In this document: in pieces, positions 54,429-61,686 of the stretch
Layout of the letters: every line of letters starts with the position of its first letter
How positions within the stretch are numbered: position 1 is the stretch's first letter
DNA from: ZC4RG19 sp017577565
GTDB lineage: Bacteria > Actinomycetota > Acidimicrobiia > Acidimicrobiales > VFJN01
Assembly: GCA_047459075.1 (NCBI GenBank)
Contig: VSCH01000005.1
Coordinates: 41,646-105,645 of the forward strand
Length of the DNA stretch: 64,000 nucleotides
Reading direction: 5' to 3'
Program-made: the position numbers and the translations under genes
Notes under the pieces: model-generated
Told to the model about the DNA's origin: nothing
Seen by the model: only the letters and a program-made list of their open reading frames with translations
Databases searched by the model: none

Positions 54429-56195
54429 GTGCTCTCCAAGATCCTGATCGCCAACCGGGGGGAGATCGCGGTCCGCGTGATCCGGGCCTGCCGGGACCTC
54501 GGCATCACCTCGGTCGCCGTCTACTCCGACCTCGACCGCGACAGCCTGCACGTCCGCCTGGCGGACGAGGCCTACGCCCTCGGTGGCCAGACGGCGGCGG
54601 AGAGCTACCTCGACACCGCGAAGATCCTCGACGTCATCGAGCGGTCGGGAGCCGACGCGGTGCACCCGGGCTACGGGTTCTTCAGCGAGAACACCGACTT
54701 CGCCCGGGCCATCACCGAGCGGGGCGTGACCTTCATCGGCCCGCCCCCCGAGGCGATCGAGATCATGGGCGACAAGGTGTCGTCGCGCCGGGCCGCCGAG
54801 AGGGCCGGGGTGGCCGGCGTGCCGGGCACGACCGAGTTCCTCACCTCGCCCGACGAGGTCATCGCCTTCGGGGAGGAGCACGGCTGGCCGGTGGCGATCA
54901 AGGCCGCGTACGGCGGCGGCGGGCGGGGCATGCGGGTCGTGCGGTCGGCCGACGAGGCCGCCGCCGCCCTGGAGTCGGCGCAGTCGGAGGCGCTGAAGGG
55001 CTTCGGGCGCAGCGAGTGCTACGTCGAGAAGTACCTGACCTGGCCCCGCCACGTCGAGATGCAGGTGTTCGCCGACACCCACGGCAACGTCGTGTGGGTC
55101 GGCGAGCGCGACTGCTCGGCCCAGCGCCGCCACCAGAAGCTGATCGAGGAGAGCCCGGCCCCCCGGTTCCCCGACGAGGTCCGCCAGGCGATGGGCGAGG
55201 CCGCCGTCCGCGTCACCCGGGCGTGCGGCTACGTCAACGCCGGCACCGTCGAGTTCCTCTACCAGGACGGCGAGTTCTACTTCCTCGAGATGAACACCCG
55301 GCTGCAGGTCGAGCACCCGGTGACCGAGATGGTCACCGGCATCGACCTGGTGGCCGAGCAGATCCGGGTGGCGTCCGGCGAGCCCCTCAGCTTCACCCAG
55401 GACGACATCGTCCGCCGGGGCCACGCCATCGAGGTGCGCATCAACGCCGAGGACCCGGCGGGCGGTCGCTTCCTCCCCTCGCCCGGGACGATCACCCGGC
55501 TGCGCCCGCCGCAGGGCTTCGGCGTGCGCTGGGACGGCGGCTACGAGGCCGGCGACGAGGTCTCGCAGTTCTACGACAACCTCGTCGGCAAGCTGATCTG
55601 CTGGGGCGCCGACCGGGAGACGGCGATCAACCGGACGATCCGGGCGCTGGAGGAGCTCGAGCTCGTCGGCCCGGCCACGACCGTCCCGGCCGACCTCGCC
55701 ATCCTGCGCCACCCCGACTTCCGGGCCGGCGAGCACTCGACCAAGTGGGTCGAGGAGCGCCTCGACCTCAGCGGCATCGAGCCCGCCGCGCCCGCCGCCG
55801 ACGGCGACGCGGGGCGCGAGCCGAAGGTCCGCCGGGACGTGGACGTCGAGGTGAACGGCCGCCGGTTCGGTGTCACCGTCTGGGTGCCCGAGTCGCAGGC
55901 GGCGGCCGCGGCGCCGGCGGGCGGCCCGGCCGTGCGCCCGCGCCCGCGCCGGTCCTCCGGGGCGTCGGCCGCGGCGGCCGGCAGCGGCCAGGTGGCCGTG
56001 CCGATGCAGGGCACGATCGTGAAGGTGCTGGTCAACGAGGGCGACAAGGTCGAGGAGGGCCAGACCGTGTGCGTCCTCGAGGCGATGAAGATGGAGAACA
56101 ACATCACCGCCGACAAGACCGGCACCGTCAAGGAGGTCAAGGTCGAGGCCGGCCAGTCGGTCGGCTCGGGCGACGTCGTCGTCGTCATCGAGTAG
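54429..56195 (+). CDS. accA: Acetyl-/propionyl-CoA carboxylase alpha subunit (biotin carboxylase plus biotin carrier)
   Basis: Carboxylates biotin with ATP and bicarbonate and carries it to a separate beta subunit, giving malonyl-CoA or methylmalonyl-CoA. The 588 residues consist of a biotin carboxylase domain (about 1-445; IANRGEIAVRVIRAC, HPGYGFFSENTDFA, AAYGGGGRGMRVV, EMNTRLQVEHPVTEM), a linker rich in Ala/Pro, and a C-terminal carrier domain with VLEAMKMEN, whose Lys554 is biotinylated. Its size and architecture match actinobacterial AccA3-type subunits. No beta subunit is in the window. GTG 54429 is used because the preceding ATG (54423) is out of frame. Confidence 0.94.
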   Translation: MLSKILIANRGEIAVRVIRACRDLGITSVAVYSDLDRDSLHVRLADEAYALGGQTAAESYLDTAKILDVIERSGADAVHPGYGFFSENTDFARAITERGVTFIGPPPEAIEIMGDKVSSRRAAERAGVAGVPGTTEFLTSPDEVIAFGEEHGWPVAIKAAYGGGGRGMRVVRSADEAAAALESAQSEALKGFGRSECYVEKYLTWPRHVEMQVFADTHGNVVWVGERDCSAQRRHQKLIEESPAPRFPDEVRQAMGEAAVRVTRACGYVNAGTVEFLYQDGEFYFLEMNTRLQVEHPVTEMVTGIDLVAEQIRVASGEPLSFTQDDIVRRGHAIEVRINAEDPAGGRFLPSPGTITRLRPPQGFGVRWDGGYEAGDEVSQFYDNLVGKLICWGADRETAINRTIRALEELELVGPATTVPADLAILRHPDFRAGEHSTKWVEERLDLSGIEPAAPAADGDAGREPKVRRDVDVEVNGRRFGVTVWVPESQAAAAAPAGGPAVRPRPRRSSGASAAAAGSGQVAVPMQGTIVKVLVNEGDKVEEGQTVCVLEAMKMENNITADKTGTVKEVKVEAGQSVGSGDVVVVIE

Positions 56196-56225
56196 CCACC
56201 CGGCGGACGGCGGTCACCCCGCTCC

Positions 56226-56276
56226 GCCTTCTGGCGTCCCCCACCGGCACGCACGCGCGTGAGCGACGCCGGAGGC
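56226..56276 (+). terminator. Strong hairpin after the carboxylase gene, possible terminator
   Basis: GCCTTC-T-GGCGTC (56226-56238) pairs with GACGCC-GGAGGC (56265-56276): twelve pairs with one bulge and one G-T pair. An inner CACGC/GCGTG stem (56248-56252 with 56257-56261) extends it. It begins 31 bases after the stop codon. There is no T-run, as is usual for terminators in GC-rich Actinobacteria, so the role is uncertain. Confidence 0.4.
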
Positions 56277-56414
56277 ATCCGGCCGCCGAGGCTGTCGGCA
56301 GCGCGACCTGGCTCCCCGGCGCTGCCACGCTCGACGGGCACGGACCTCCGGGCGGCACGGCGGCGATCGGGGACACCACGCCTCTGCGCAGCCACCCACC
56401 GCAGGAGGTGCGAG

Positions 56415-57288
56415 ATGGACCCGCACTGGGCCCGCTTCGTCGAGCTCGCCCGCCCCCACGACGGCGTCGTCACCTGGCGCGAGGCCATGGCGATCGACGT
56501 CCCGTCCCACCGACTGCACGCCTGGCAGCGGGCGGGGCGCATCGCTCGCCCCGCGCCACAGGTCGACGTTGTCGCCGGCGCGCCCGTGTCCTGGCGCCAG
56601 CGGGTCCGCATCGCCACCGGGTCCGGCGCCGCCTGGGCGTCCACCGCACGGCCGCGGCGCTCGCCGGCCTGGAGGGCTTCGTCGGGCGGACGGTCGAGGT
56701 CGTGACCGAGCGGGGTCGCCGGCGGAAGCGCAGCGCCTGGAAGGTCCACGAGAGCCGCACGTTGCGGGCAGCCGACCTGACGGTCGTCGACGGCCTGCCG
56801 TCGACGTCGGTCGTGCGCACGATCCTCGACCTCCCCGCCGTCGCCCACCCGTACCTGGTGGGCAGGGCGCTGGACGACGCCTGCCGCCGGTGGCCGACGC
56901 GGGCGATCCGGCTCGTGCGCTCGATCGGGCTACCCGACCCGGTCCCCCAGTTCCGGGTGGCCGACGGCGACGACTTCGTCGCGTCCCTCGACCTGGCGTG
57001 GCCGGACATCAGGTGGTGGGTCGAGTGCGACGGTCTGGCCGCTCACTGGGGAAGGCCGCCCACGAGTGGGACCGGACGCGCCGCCGGCGGCTCAAGCGCC
57101 TCGGTCGGGACGGGGTCGAGATCACCTACGACGACCTCACCAAGCGCAGGGCAGGAGGACAGCGCGCGACCCCTTGCCCTGGCGTCGCTCAGCGGCACAT
57201 CGGCAACCGGGGGACGCCAGAACGGGCGCGGGACGTGGGTGCCGACCCGGGTCACGCGCGGGACGCGGGGCGGGTGAGGACGGCGTAG
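56415..57288 (+). pseudogene. Frameshifted AbiEi/DUF559-type protein gene
   Basis: ATG 56415 has a perfect GGAGG 6 bases upstream. The first frame gives an AbiEi-like N-terminal wHTH segment (MDPHWARFVELARPHDGVV, then HRLHAWQRAGRIARPAP). Near 56631 the homologous reading passes to another frame (VHRTAAALAGLEGFVGRTV, then ADLTVVDGLPSTSVVRTILD and SLDLAWPDIRWWVECDGLA). Near 57052, at a run of four G, it passes to the third frame (KAAHEWDRTRRRRLKRLGRD, then GVEITYDDLTKR). The DUF559 endonuclease-like core (VECDG) is intact but split. Both shifts look like single-base losses, so this is a decayed gene or two sequencing errors. The 3' end is uncertain and overlaps the convergent MauE-like gene. 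Confidence 0.7.
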
Positions 57289-57728
57289 GCGCCGGCGGCC
57301 AGGGCCACGGCGGCGACGATCGCCAGCGGCGAGGCGTCGACGAGCGCCTCCACGCCGGCCACCGCGCCACCGGCGCCGGCGGCGGCGAGGGCCAGGTCGA
57401 CCGCGACGTGCGACCAGCGCGGCGGCGTGTCCGGCCGCCCGAAGCAGCCGCAGGTGCCGACCGGGCGGCCCGAGCGCAGGGCGACCGCGACGAACCCGGC
57501 GAACGCCAGGTAGCTCACGGCCACGAGCGCCGCCGGCAGCCGCCCGCCGACGGCGAGCACGACGGCGCCGAGCACCGCCTCGGCCGCCGCGCCCGCCCGC
57601 ACGAGCGCGGGGGCGACCGGCAGGCCGACGGCCGCGAGGGCCCCGGCCGTGCGCGAGGGGTCGACGACCTTCGCACCCCCCGCCGCCAGCAGCAGCAGCC
57701 CGGCCGCCCCGACCAGCGCGGTCACCAT
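57252..57728 (-). CDS. MauE/DoxX-like membrane protein
   Basis: A 158-residue protein with four to five hydrophobic segments, KVVDPSRTAGALAAVGLP after the first helix and GTCGCFGRPDTPPRWSHV in the middle. The Cys-x-Cys-Phe-Gly element followed by a Trp-x-His is typical of MauE-like proteins, which are thought to pass electrons to periplasmic thioredoxin-like proteins for disulfide handling. No such partner is adjacent; the anchored thioredoxin at 23891-24370 is a candidate (inference). ATG 57728 is used; GTG one codon later is equivalent. Confidence 0.75.
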   Translation of the reverse strand: MVTALVGAAGLLLLAAGGAKVVDPSRTAGALAAVGLPVAPALVRAGAAAEAVLGAVVLAVGGRLPAALVAVSYLAFAGFVAVALRSGRPVGTCGCFGRPDTPPRWSHVAVDLALAAAGAGGAVAGVEALVDASPLAIVAAVALAAGAYAVLTRPASRA

Positions 57729-57771
57729 CGCCCGAGCGGCCGGCGGACCGGCCGCCTCCCGCCGGCGGGGA

Positions 57772-59133
57772 TCACTCCGCCGCGTCGGCGAGAGCCTCGG
57801 CCAGCGACGGGTGGACCAGCAGGCTCTCGACGATGTCGTTGACCCGCAGCCCGTTGGTCACGGCGACGGCCAGCACCGAGATCAGCTCGGCCGCCTGGTG
57901 CCCCACGATCGACCCGCCGAGCACGACGCCGGTGGCCGGGTCGGACAGGATCTTGACGAACCCCTGCGTCTCGTTGTTGATGAGCGCCTTGGCCGAGGCC
58001 GTGAACGGCACCTTCGTCACCCGCAGCTTGCGGCCCTCGGCGAAGGCGTCGGCCTCGGCCAGGCCGACGTCCGCGATCTCGGGCTCGGTGAAGATCGCCG
58101 AGGCCGCCTTGTCGTAGTCGAGGTGGCGGTGCACCCGGGTGTGCAGGCCCATGACGTGCTCGGCGATCTTGCGGCCCTGCATCGACGCCACCGAGGACAG
58201 CGGGAGCTTCCCCGACACGTCGCCGGCCGCGTAGATGTGCGGGACGTTGGTGACGCAGTGGTGGTTGATCGGGATGTAGCCCCGCTCGTCGACCTCGACC
58301 CCCGCGGCGTCCAGTCCCAGCCCGTCGCTGTTGGGGATCGACCCGATGGCCAGCAGGGCGTGGGTGCCGCGGGCCACCCGCCCGTCCGAGCAGCGCACGG
58401 CGACGCCGTCGTCGGTGACGTCGATGCCCTCGGCCCGGGCGCCCTTGAGCAGCTCGACGCCCCGGCGCAGCAGCTCGCTCTCGAGCGCCGCCGCCACCTC
58501 GGGGTCCTTCTGGGGCAGCACCTGCTGGCGGCTGACGATGAGCGTCACCTTGCTGCCCAGCGACGAGAACATGTGGACGAACTCGACGCCGGTGACCCCG
58601 GAGCCGATGACGACGAGGTGCTCCGGCAGCTCGCGGGGCGGGTAGGCGTCGCGGGTGGTGAGGACCCGCTCGCCGTCGGGCGTCGCCCAGTCGGGGATGC
58701 GGGGCCGGCTGCCGGTGGCGATGAGGATGGCGTCGGCCTCGACCTCGCGCACGCCCTCGGGGGTCTCGACCACGATCTCGTGCGGCCCCTTCAGCCGCCC
58801 GGTGCCGTGGATGATGCGGACGTTCTGGCTCCGCAGCAGGTCGACGATGTTGTGCTCGAGCTTGGCCTCGATGCTCTTGATGCGGTTGCGCAGGCCCTCG
58901 AGGTCGAGCTGCGGGGGCGCCACCGACAGGCCCATGCCGGCGCCGGCCCGCACGTCGCCCATGGCGGCGGCCGTGGCGATCATCGCCTTGGAGGGGATGC
59001 AGTCCCACAGGTGGGCCGCCCCGCCGACGATGTCACGCTCGATCATCGTGACCTCGGCCCCCAGCCGGGCGGCGGTCGTGGCGGCGGTGTTGCCGGCGGG
59101 ACCGCCACCGAGGATGACGAAGCGGAGGGGCAT
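57772..59133 (-). CDS. LpdA-like flavoprotein disulfide reductase homologue (probable NAD(P)H quinone reductase)
   Basis: A 453-residue FAD/NAD(P) oxidoreductase with the fold of dihydrolipoamide dehydrogenase: VILGGGPAGNTAATTAARLG, LIATGSRPRIPDW, VVIGSGVTGVEFVHMFSSLG, YAAGDVSGKLPLSSVA and the C-terminal HPSLAEAL. The redox disulfide is lost: the motif reads GGAAHLWDCIPSKA, keeping Cys45 but with Ala40 where the first Cys belongs. That matches mycobacterial LpdA, which reduces quinones and not lipoamide. A TACCCT hexamer lies 6 bases before ATG 59133. It is therefore unlikely to be the E3 of pyruvate dehydrogenase. Confidence 0.87.
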   Translation of the reverse strand: MPLRFVILGGGPAGNTAATTAARLGAEVTMIERDIVGGAAHLWDCIPSKAMIATAAAMGDVRAGAGMGLSVAPPQLDLEGLRNRIKSIEAKLEHNIVDLLRSQNVRIIHGTGRLKGPHEIVVETPEGVREVEADAILIATGSRPRIPDWATPDGERVLTTRDAYPPRELPEHLVVIGSGVTGVEFVHMFSSLGSKVTLIVSRQQVLPQKDPEVAAALESELLRRGVELLKGARAEGIDVTDDGVAVRCSDGRVARGTHALLAIGSIPNSDGLGLDAAGVEVDERGYIPINHHCVTNVPHIYAAGDVSGKLPLSSVASMQGRKIAEHVMGLHTRVHRHLDYDKAASAIFTEPEIADVGLAEADAFAEGRKLRVTKVPFTASAKALINNETQGFVKILSDPATGVVLGGSIVGHQAAELISVLAVAVTNGLRVNDIVESLLVHPSLAEALADAAE

Positions 59134-59139
59134 GGCCCC

Positions 59140-59145
59140 AGGGTA
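59140..59145 (-). promoter_or_regulatory. -10 hexamer TACCCT of the LpdA-like gene
   Basis: TACCCT on the minus strand ends 6 bases before ATG 59133. Confidence 0.5.
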
Positions 59146-59219
59146 CCGGCCGCCCTCGCGCCGACGGCAGTGGTGGGGGTCGCACCCGCCCGACCCGGCC
59201 GCGGCCGACCCGCCGGCGG

Positions 59220-60002
59220 TCAGGTGTCGCCGCGGGCGAGGCGGACCAGGCGGTGGTCGGGGGTGAACAGGTGCCGGGTCAGCCCGAGGCCGATGATGAC
59301 GACGTTGGTGGCGACGGCCCCGAGGATCAGGTACATGATCGCCGCCTGCACGAGCACGGCCTCGACCGGGTCGGCGCCGGCGAGGATGAGGCCGGTCATG
59401 GCGCCGGGCAGGAAGACGAGCCCGACCGCCTTGGTGTTCTCGATCTGCGAGGTCAGCGCCGTCCGCAGCGCCGACCGGACGAACGGCTTCGACGCCTGCT
59501 GCCAGGGCTGGCCCAGCGCCAGGCGGGCCTCGACCTCGGGGCGCCGCTCGGCCAGCTCGGCGAGGATGCGGCGCGAGGCGACGACGATGCTGCCGATCGA
59601 GTTGCCGATCATCATGCCGGCGATCGGCACGACGGCCCGGCCCACCATCGGGTAGATCCCGAGGCCGAAGACGACGAAGAGGCTGATCGCGGCCGACGCG
59701 CTGGTGGCGGCGAGGGTCAGCAGCGCGATGCCGGGGACCTCCGGCGCCCGCCGCCGCGCCGTGAGCGCGGCCACGCCCACCATCACCACCACCCAGGCCC
59801 AGGCCCAGGCGATCGGGGTGTCCTCGTCGATGACGAAGACGAGGACGTAGCCGGTGGCCAGGAGCTGGACGAGGGCCCGGCCGGTGGCCCACAGCATCTC
59901 GCGCTCGAGCCGCAGCCCCTGCCAGAGCGACAGCCCGACGGCGACGCCCACGAGGATCAGCGACAGCCCGAGCCCGACCCAGCCGATCGAGGCGTCATCC
60001 AC
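59220..60002 (-). CDS. fetB: FetB-type ABC transporter permease (UPF0014)
   Basis: A 260-residue membrane protein with about seven helices. VVPIAGMMIGNSIGS, ASKPFVRSALRTALTSQIEN and AVGLVFLPGAMTGLILAGADP are the conserved UPF0014/FetB segments. In Escherichia coli FetAB is reported to export iron and help resist oxidative stress; the substrate here is inferred. GTG 60002 has GGAGG 8 bases upstream; GTG 60011 lies inside that site. The start overlaps the ATPase gene by 8 bases. Confidence 0.88.
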   Translation of the reverse strand: MDDASIGWVGLGLSLILVGVAVGLSLWQGLRLEREMLWATGRALVQLLATGYVLVFVIDEDTPIAWAWAWVVVMVGVAALTARRRAPEVPGIALLTLAATSASAAISLFVVFGLGIYPMVGRAVVPIAGMMIGNSIGSIVVASRRILAELAERRPEVEARLALGQPWQQASKPFVRSALRTALTSQIENTKAVGLVFLPGAMTGLILAGADPVEAVLVQAAIMYLILGAVATNVVIIGLGLTRHLFTPDHRLVRLARGDT

Positions 60003-60795
60003 CGGCCTCACCTCCCTCGCCGCCGCGGCCCGGCGTCCCGGCCTCGCCCTCGCCGGAGCCGGCCGCGTCGGCGGTCCCGGCGGGCGCGTCGCCGGCGGCG
60101 CCGTTGCCCCCGGACCACTCGCCGGCCAGGTAGCGGGCCCGCTGCTCGGGGGTGGCGACGCGGCCGCCGACCAGCACGACGACCTCGTCGGCCAGCCGCT
60201 GGGCCTGCTCGAGGTCGTGGGTGACCCACACCATGGGGCGCCCGCGGCGGGCGATGCGCTGCGCGGTGCGCTCGAGCCCCCGCCGGGCCTCGGGGTCGAG
60301 CGCCGAGGTGGGCTCGTCCATGAGCAGCACCTCGGGCCGGGTGAGCAGCGTGCGGGCCAGGCACATGCGCTGGGCCTCGCCGCCGGAGAGCTCGTCGGCG
60401 TCGCGGTCGAGGAACTCGGGGTCGAGCCGGGCCGCCCGCAGCACGCGCGCCATCTCGTCCTCGGTGGCCCCCGGCTCGGCCACGAGCAGGTTCTCGCGCA
60501 CCGTGCCGGGGAACGGCGTCGGGCGCTGGAACACCATGCCGACCCGCCGGCGCAGCTCGAGCGGGTCGATCTCCTGGACCGGGCGGCCCCGGAACCGCAC
60601 CTCGCCCGCGGTCGGCACCTCGAGCCGGTTGAGCAGGCGCAGGAGCATCGACTTGCCGGCGCCGGACGGCCCGAGCAGCACGGTGATGCCCCGCGCCGGG
60701 ATCTCGAGGTCGATGCCGTCGAGGATCGTCGTGCCGTCGATGACGAGCGACACGCCGTCCAGCTCGAACAGCGGGGCGTCCGTGGGGTCGCTCAC
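59995..60795 (-). CDS. fetA: FetA-type ABC transporter ATPase
   Basis: A 266-residue ATPase partner of the permease: Walker A LLGPSGAGKSMLLRLLNRL, Q-loop VGMVFQRPTPFPGTV, signature LSGGEAQR, Walker B VLLMDEPTSALDPEARRGLE and switch VWVTHDLEQAQRLADEV. The last 45 residues are a Gly/Ala/Glu-rich tail with no obvious role. GTG 60795 (MSDPTDAPLFELDGVSL) is the only start giving the full N-terminal strand. Confidence 0.88.
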   Translation of the reverse strand: MSDPTDAPLFELDGVSLVIDGTTILDGIDLEIPARGITVLLGPSGAGKSMLLRLLNRLEVPTAGEVRFRGRPVQEIDPLELRRRVGMVFQRPTPFPGTVRENLLVAEPGATEDEMARVLRAARLDPEFLDRDADELSGGEAQRMCLARTLLTRPEVLLMDEPTSALDPEARRGLERTAQRIARRGRPMVWVTHDLEQAQRLADEVVVLVGGRVATPEQRARYLAGEWSGGNGAAGDAPAGTADAAGSGEGEAGTPGRGGEGGEAGG

Positions 60796-60822
60796 CGCTC
60801 CCCCGCTCCCGGTCCCGGCGGC

Positions 60823-61647
60823 TCAGCCGGCACGGACGGCGTCACTGCCGGCGGTGGCGCCGTTCGGCGACACGGCCGCCCGGTCGACGGGCTCCGCCGC
60901 ACCGCCGAGCGCCCGGGCCGTCCCGGTCGGGGACCGGCCCCGCAGCCGCTCGCCGATCGGCGAGTACTTGAGGATGCACCAGACGGCCCGTACGCCGTCG
61001 CGCCAGCCGATCTTCTTGCCCTCGGCGTAGGTGCGGCCCTTGTAGCTGATCCCGACCTCGTAGACCCGCCACCCGGCCCGGGCGACCTTGGCGGTGACCT
61101 CGGGCTCGAAGCCGAACCGGTCCTCCTCGATGTCGATCGACTGGATGACCTCCCGCCGGAAGACCTTGTAGCAGGTCTCCATGTCGGTGAGGTTCAGGTT
61201 GGTGAACATGTTCGACAGCGTGGTGAGGAACCGGTTGCCCACCGAGTGCCAGAAGTAGAGGACCCGGTGCGGGCGGGAGGAGATGAACCGGGACCCGTAC
61301 ACGACGTCCGCCACGCCCTCGACGAGCGGCCCGAGGAGGTCGCCGTACTCGGCGGGGTCGTACTCGAGGTCGGCGTCCTGGACCACGACGAAGTCGGCGG
61401 TCGCCTCGGCGAAGCCCCGCCGGAGCGCCGCGCCCTTGCCGCGGTTGCGGTCCTGCAGGAGGACCCGCACCTTGGGGTGGTCGATGCGGGCGAGCACCTC
61501 GCGGGTGCCGTCGGTCGACCCGTCGTCGACGACGATGACCTCGGCCGTCCACGGCGAGGCCACCACCCGCCGCACGACCGTCTCCACGGTGGCGACCTCG
61601 TTGAAGCACGGGACCACCACCGTCAGGCACGCTCGCGTCTCGCTCAC
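60823..61647 (-). CDS. GT2 glycosyltransferase, DPM1-like (polyprenyl-phosphate sugar synthase)
   Basis: A 274-residue GT2 enzyme: LTVVVPCFNEVATVETVV, VIVVDDGSTDGTREVLARI, DRNRGKGAALRRGF, metal-binding VVQDADLEYDP, then the CYKVFRREVIQSIDIEEDRFGFEPE segment (two adjoining motifs) and EVGISYKGRTYAEGKKI. It lacks membrane helices, so it would act at the cytoplasmic face loading a sugar onto polyprenyl phosphate. The C-terminal 45 residues are low complexity. A GGGGAGGG site lies before GTG 61647, and a TAACAT hexamer (61684-61689, minus strand) overlaps the upstream TAA stop. Confidence 0.88.
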   Translation of the reverse strand: MSETRACLTVVVPCFNEVATVETVVRRVVASPWTAEVIVVDDGSTDGTREVLARIDHPKVRVLLQDRNRGKGAALRRGFAEATADFVVVQDADLEYDPAEYGDLLGPLVEGVADVVYGSRFISSRPHRVLYFWHSVGNRFLTTLSNMFTNLNLTDMETCYKVFRREVIQSIDIEEDRFGFEPEVTAKVARAGWRVYEVGISYKGRTYAEGKKIGWRDGVRAVWCILKYSPIGERLRGRSPTGTARALGGAAEPVDRAAVSPNGATAGSDAVRAG

Positions 61648-61686
61648 CCTGCTGCCCTCCCCAACGGTCGCACGGGTCCCCGGATG

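Noticed and set aside
57772..59133. Annotation as dihydrolipoamide dehydrogenase
   Set aside because: The redox disulfide needs two Cys and only one is present.
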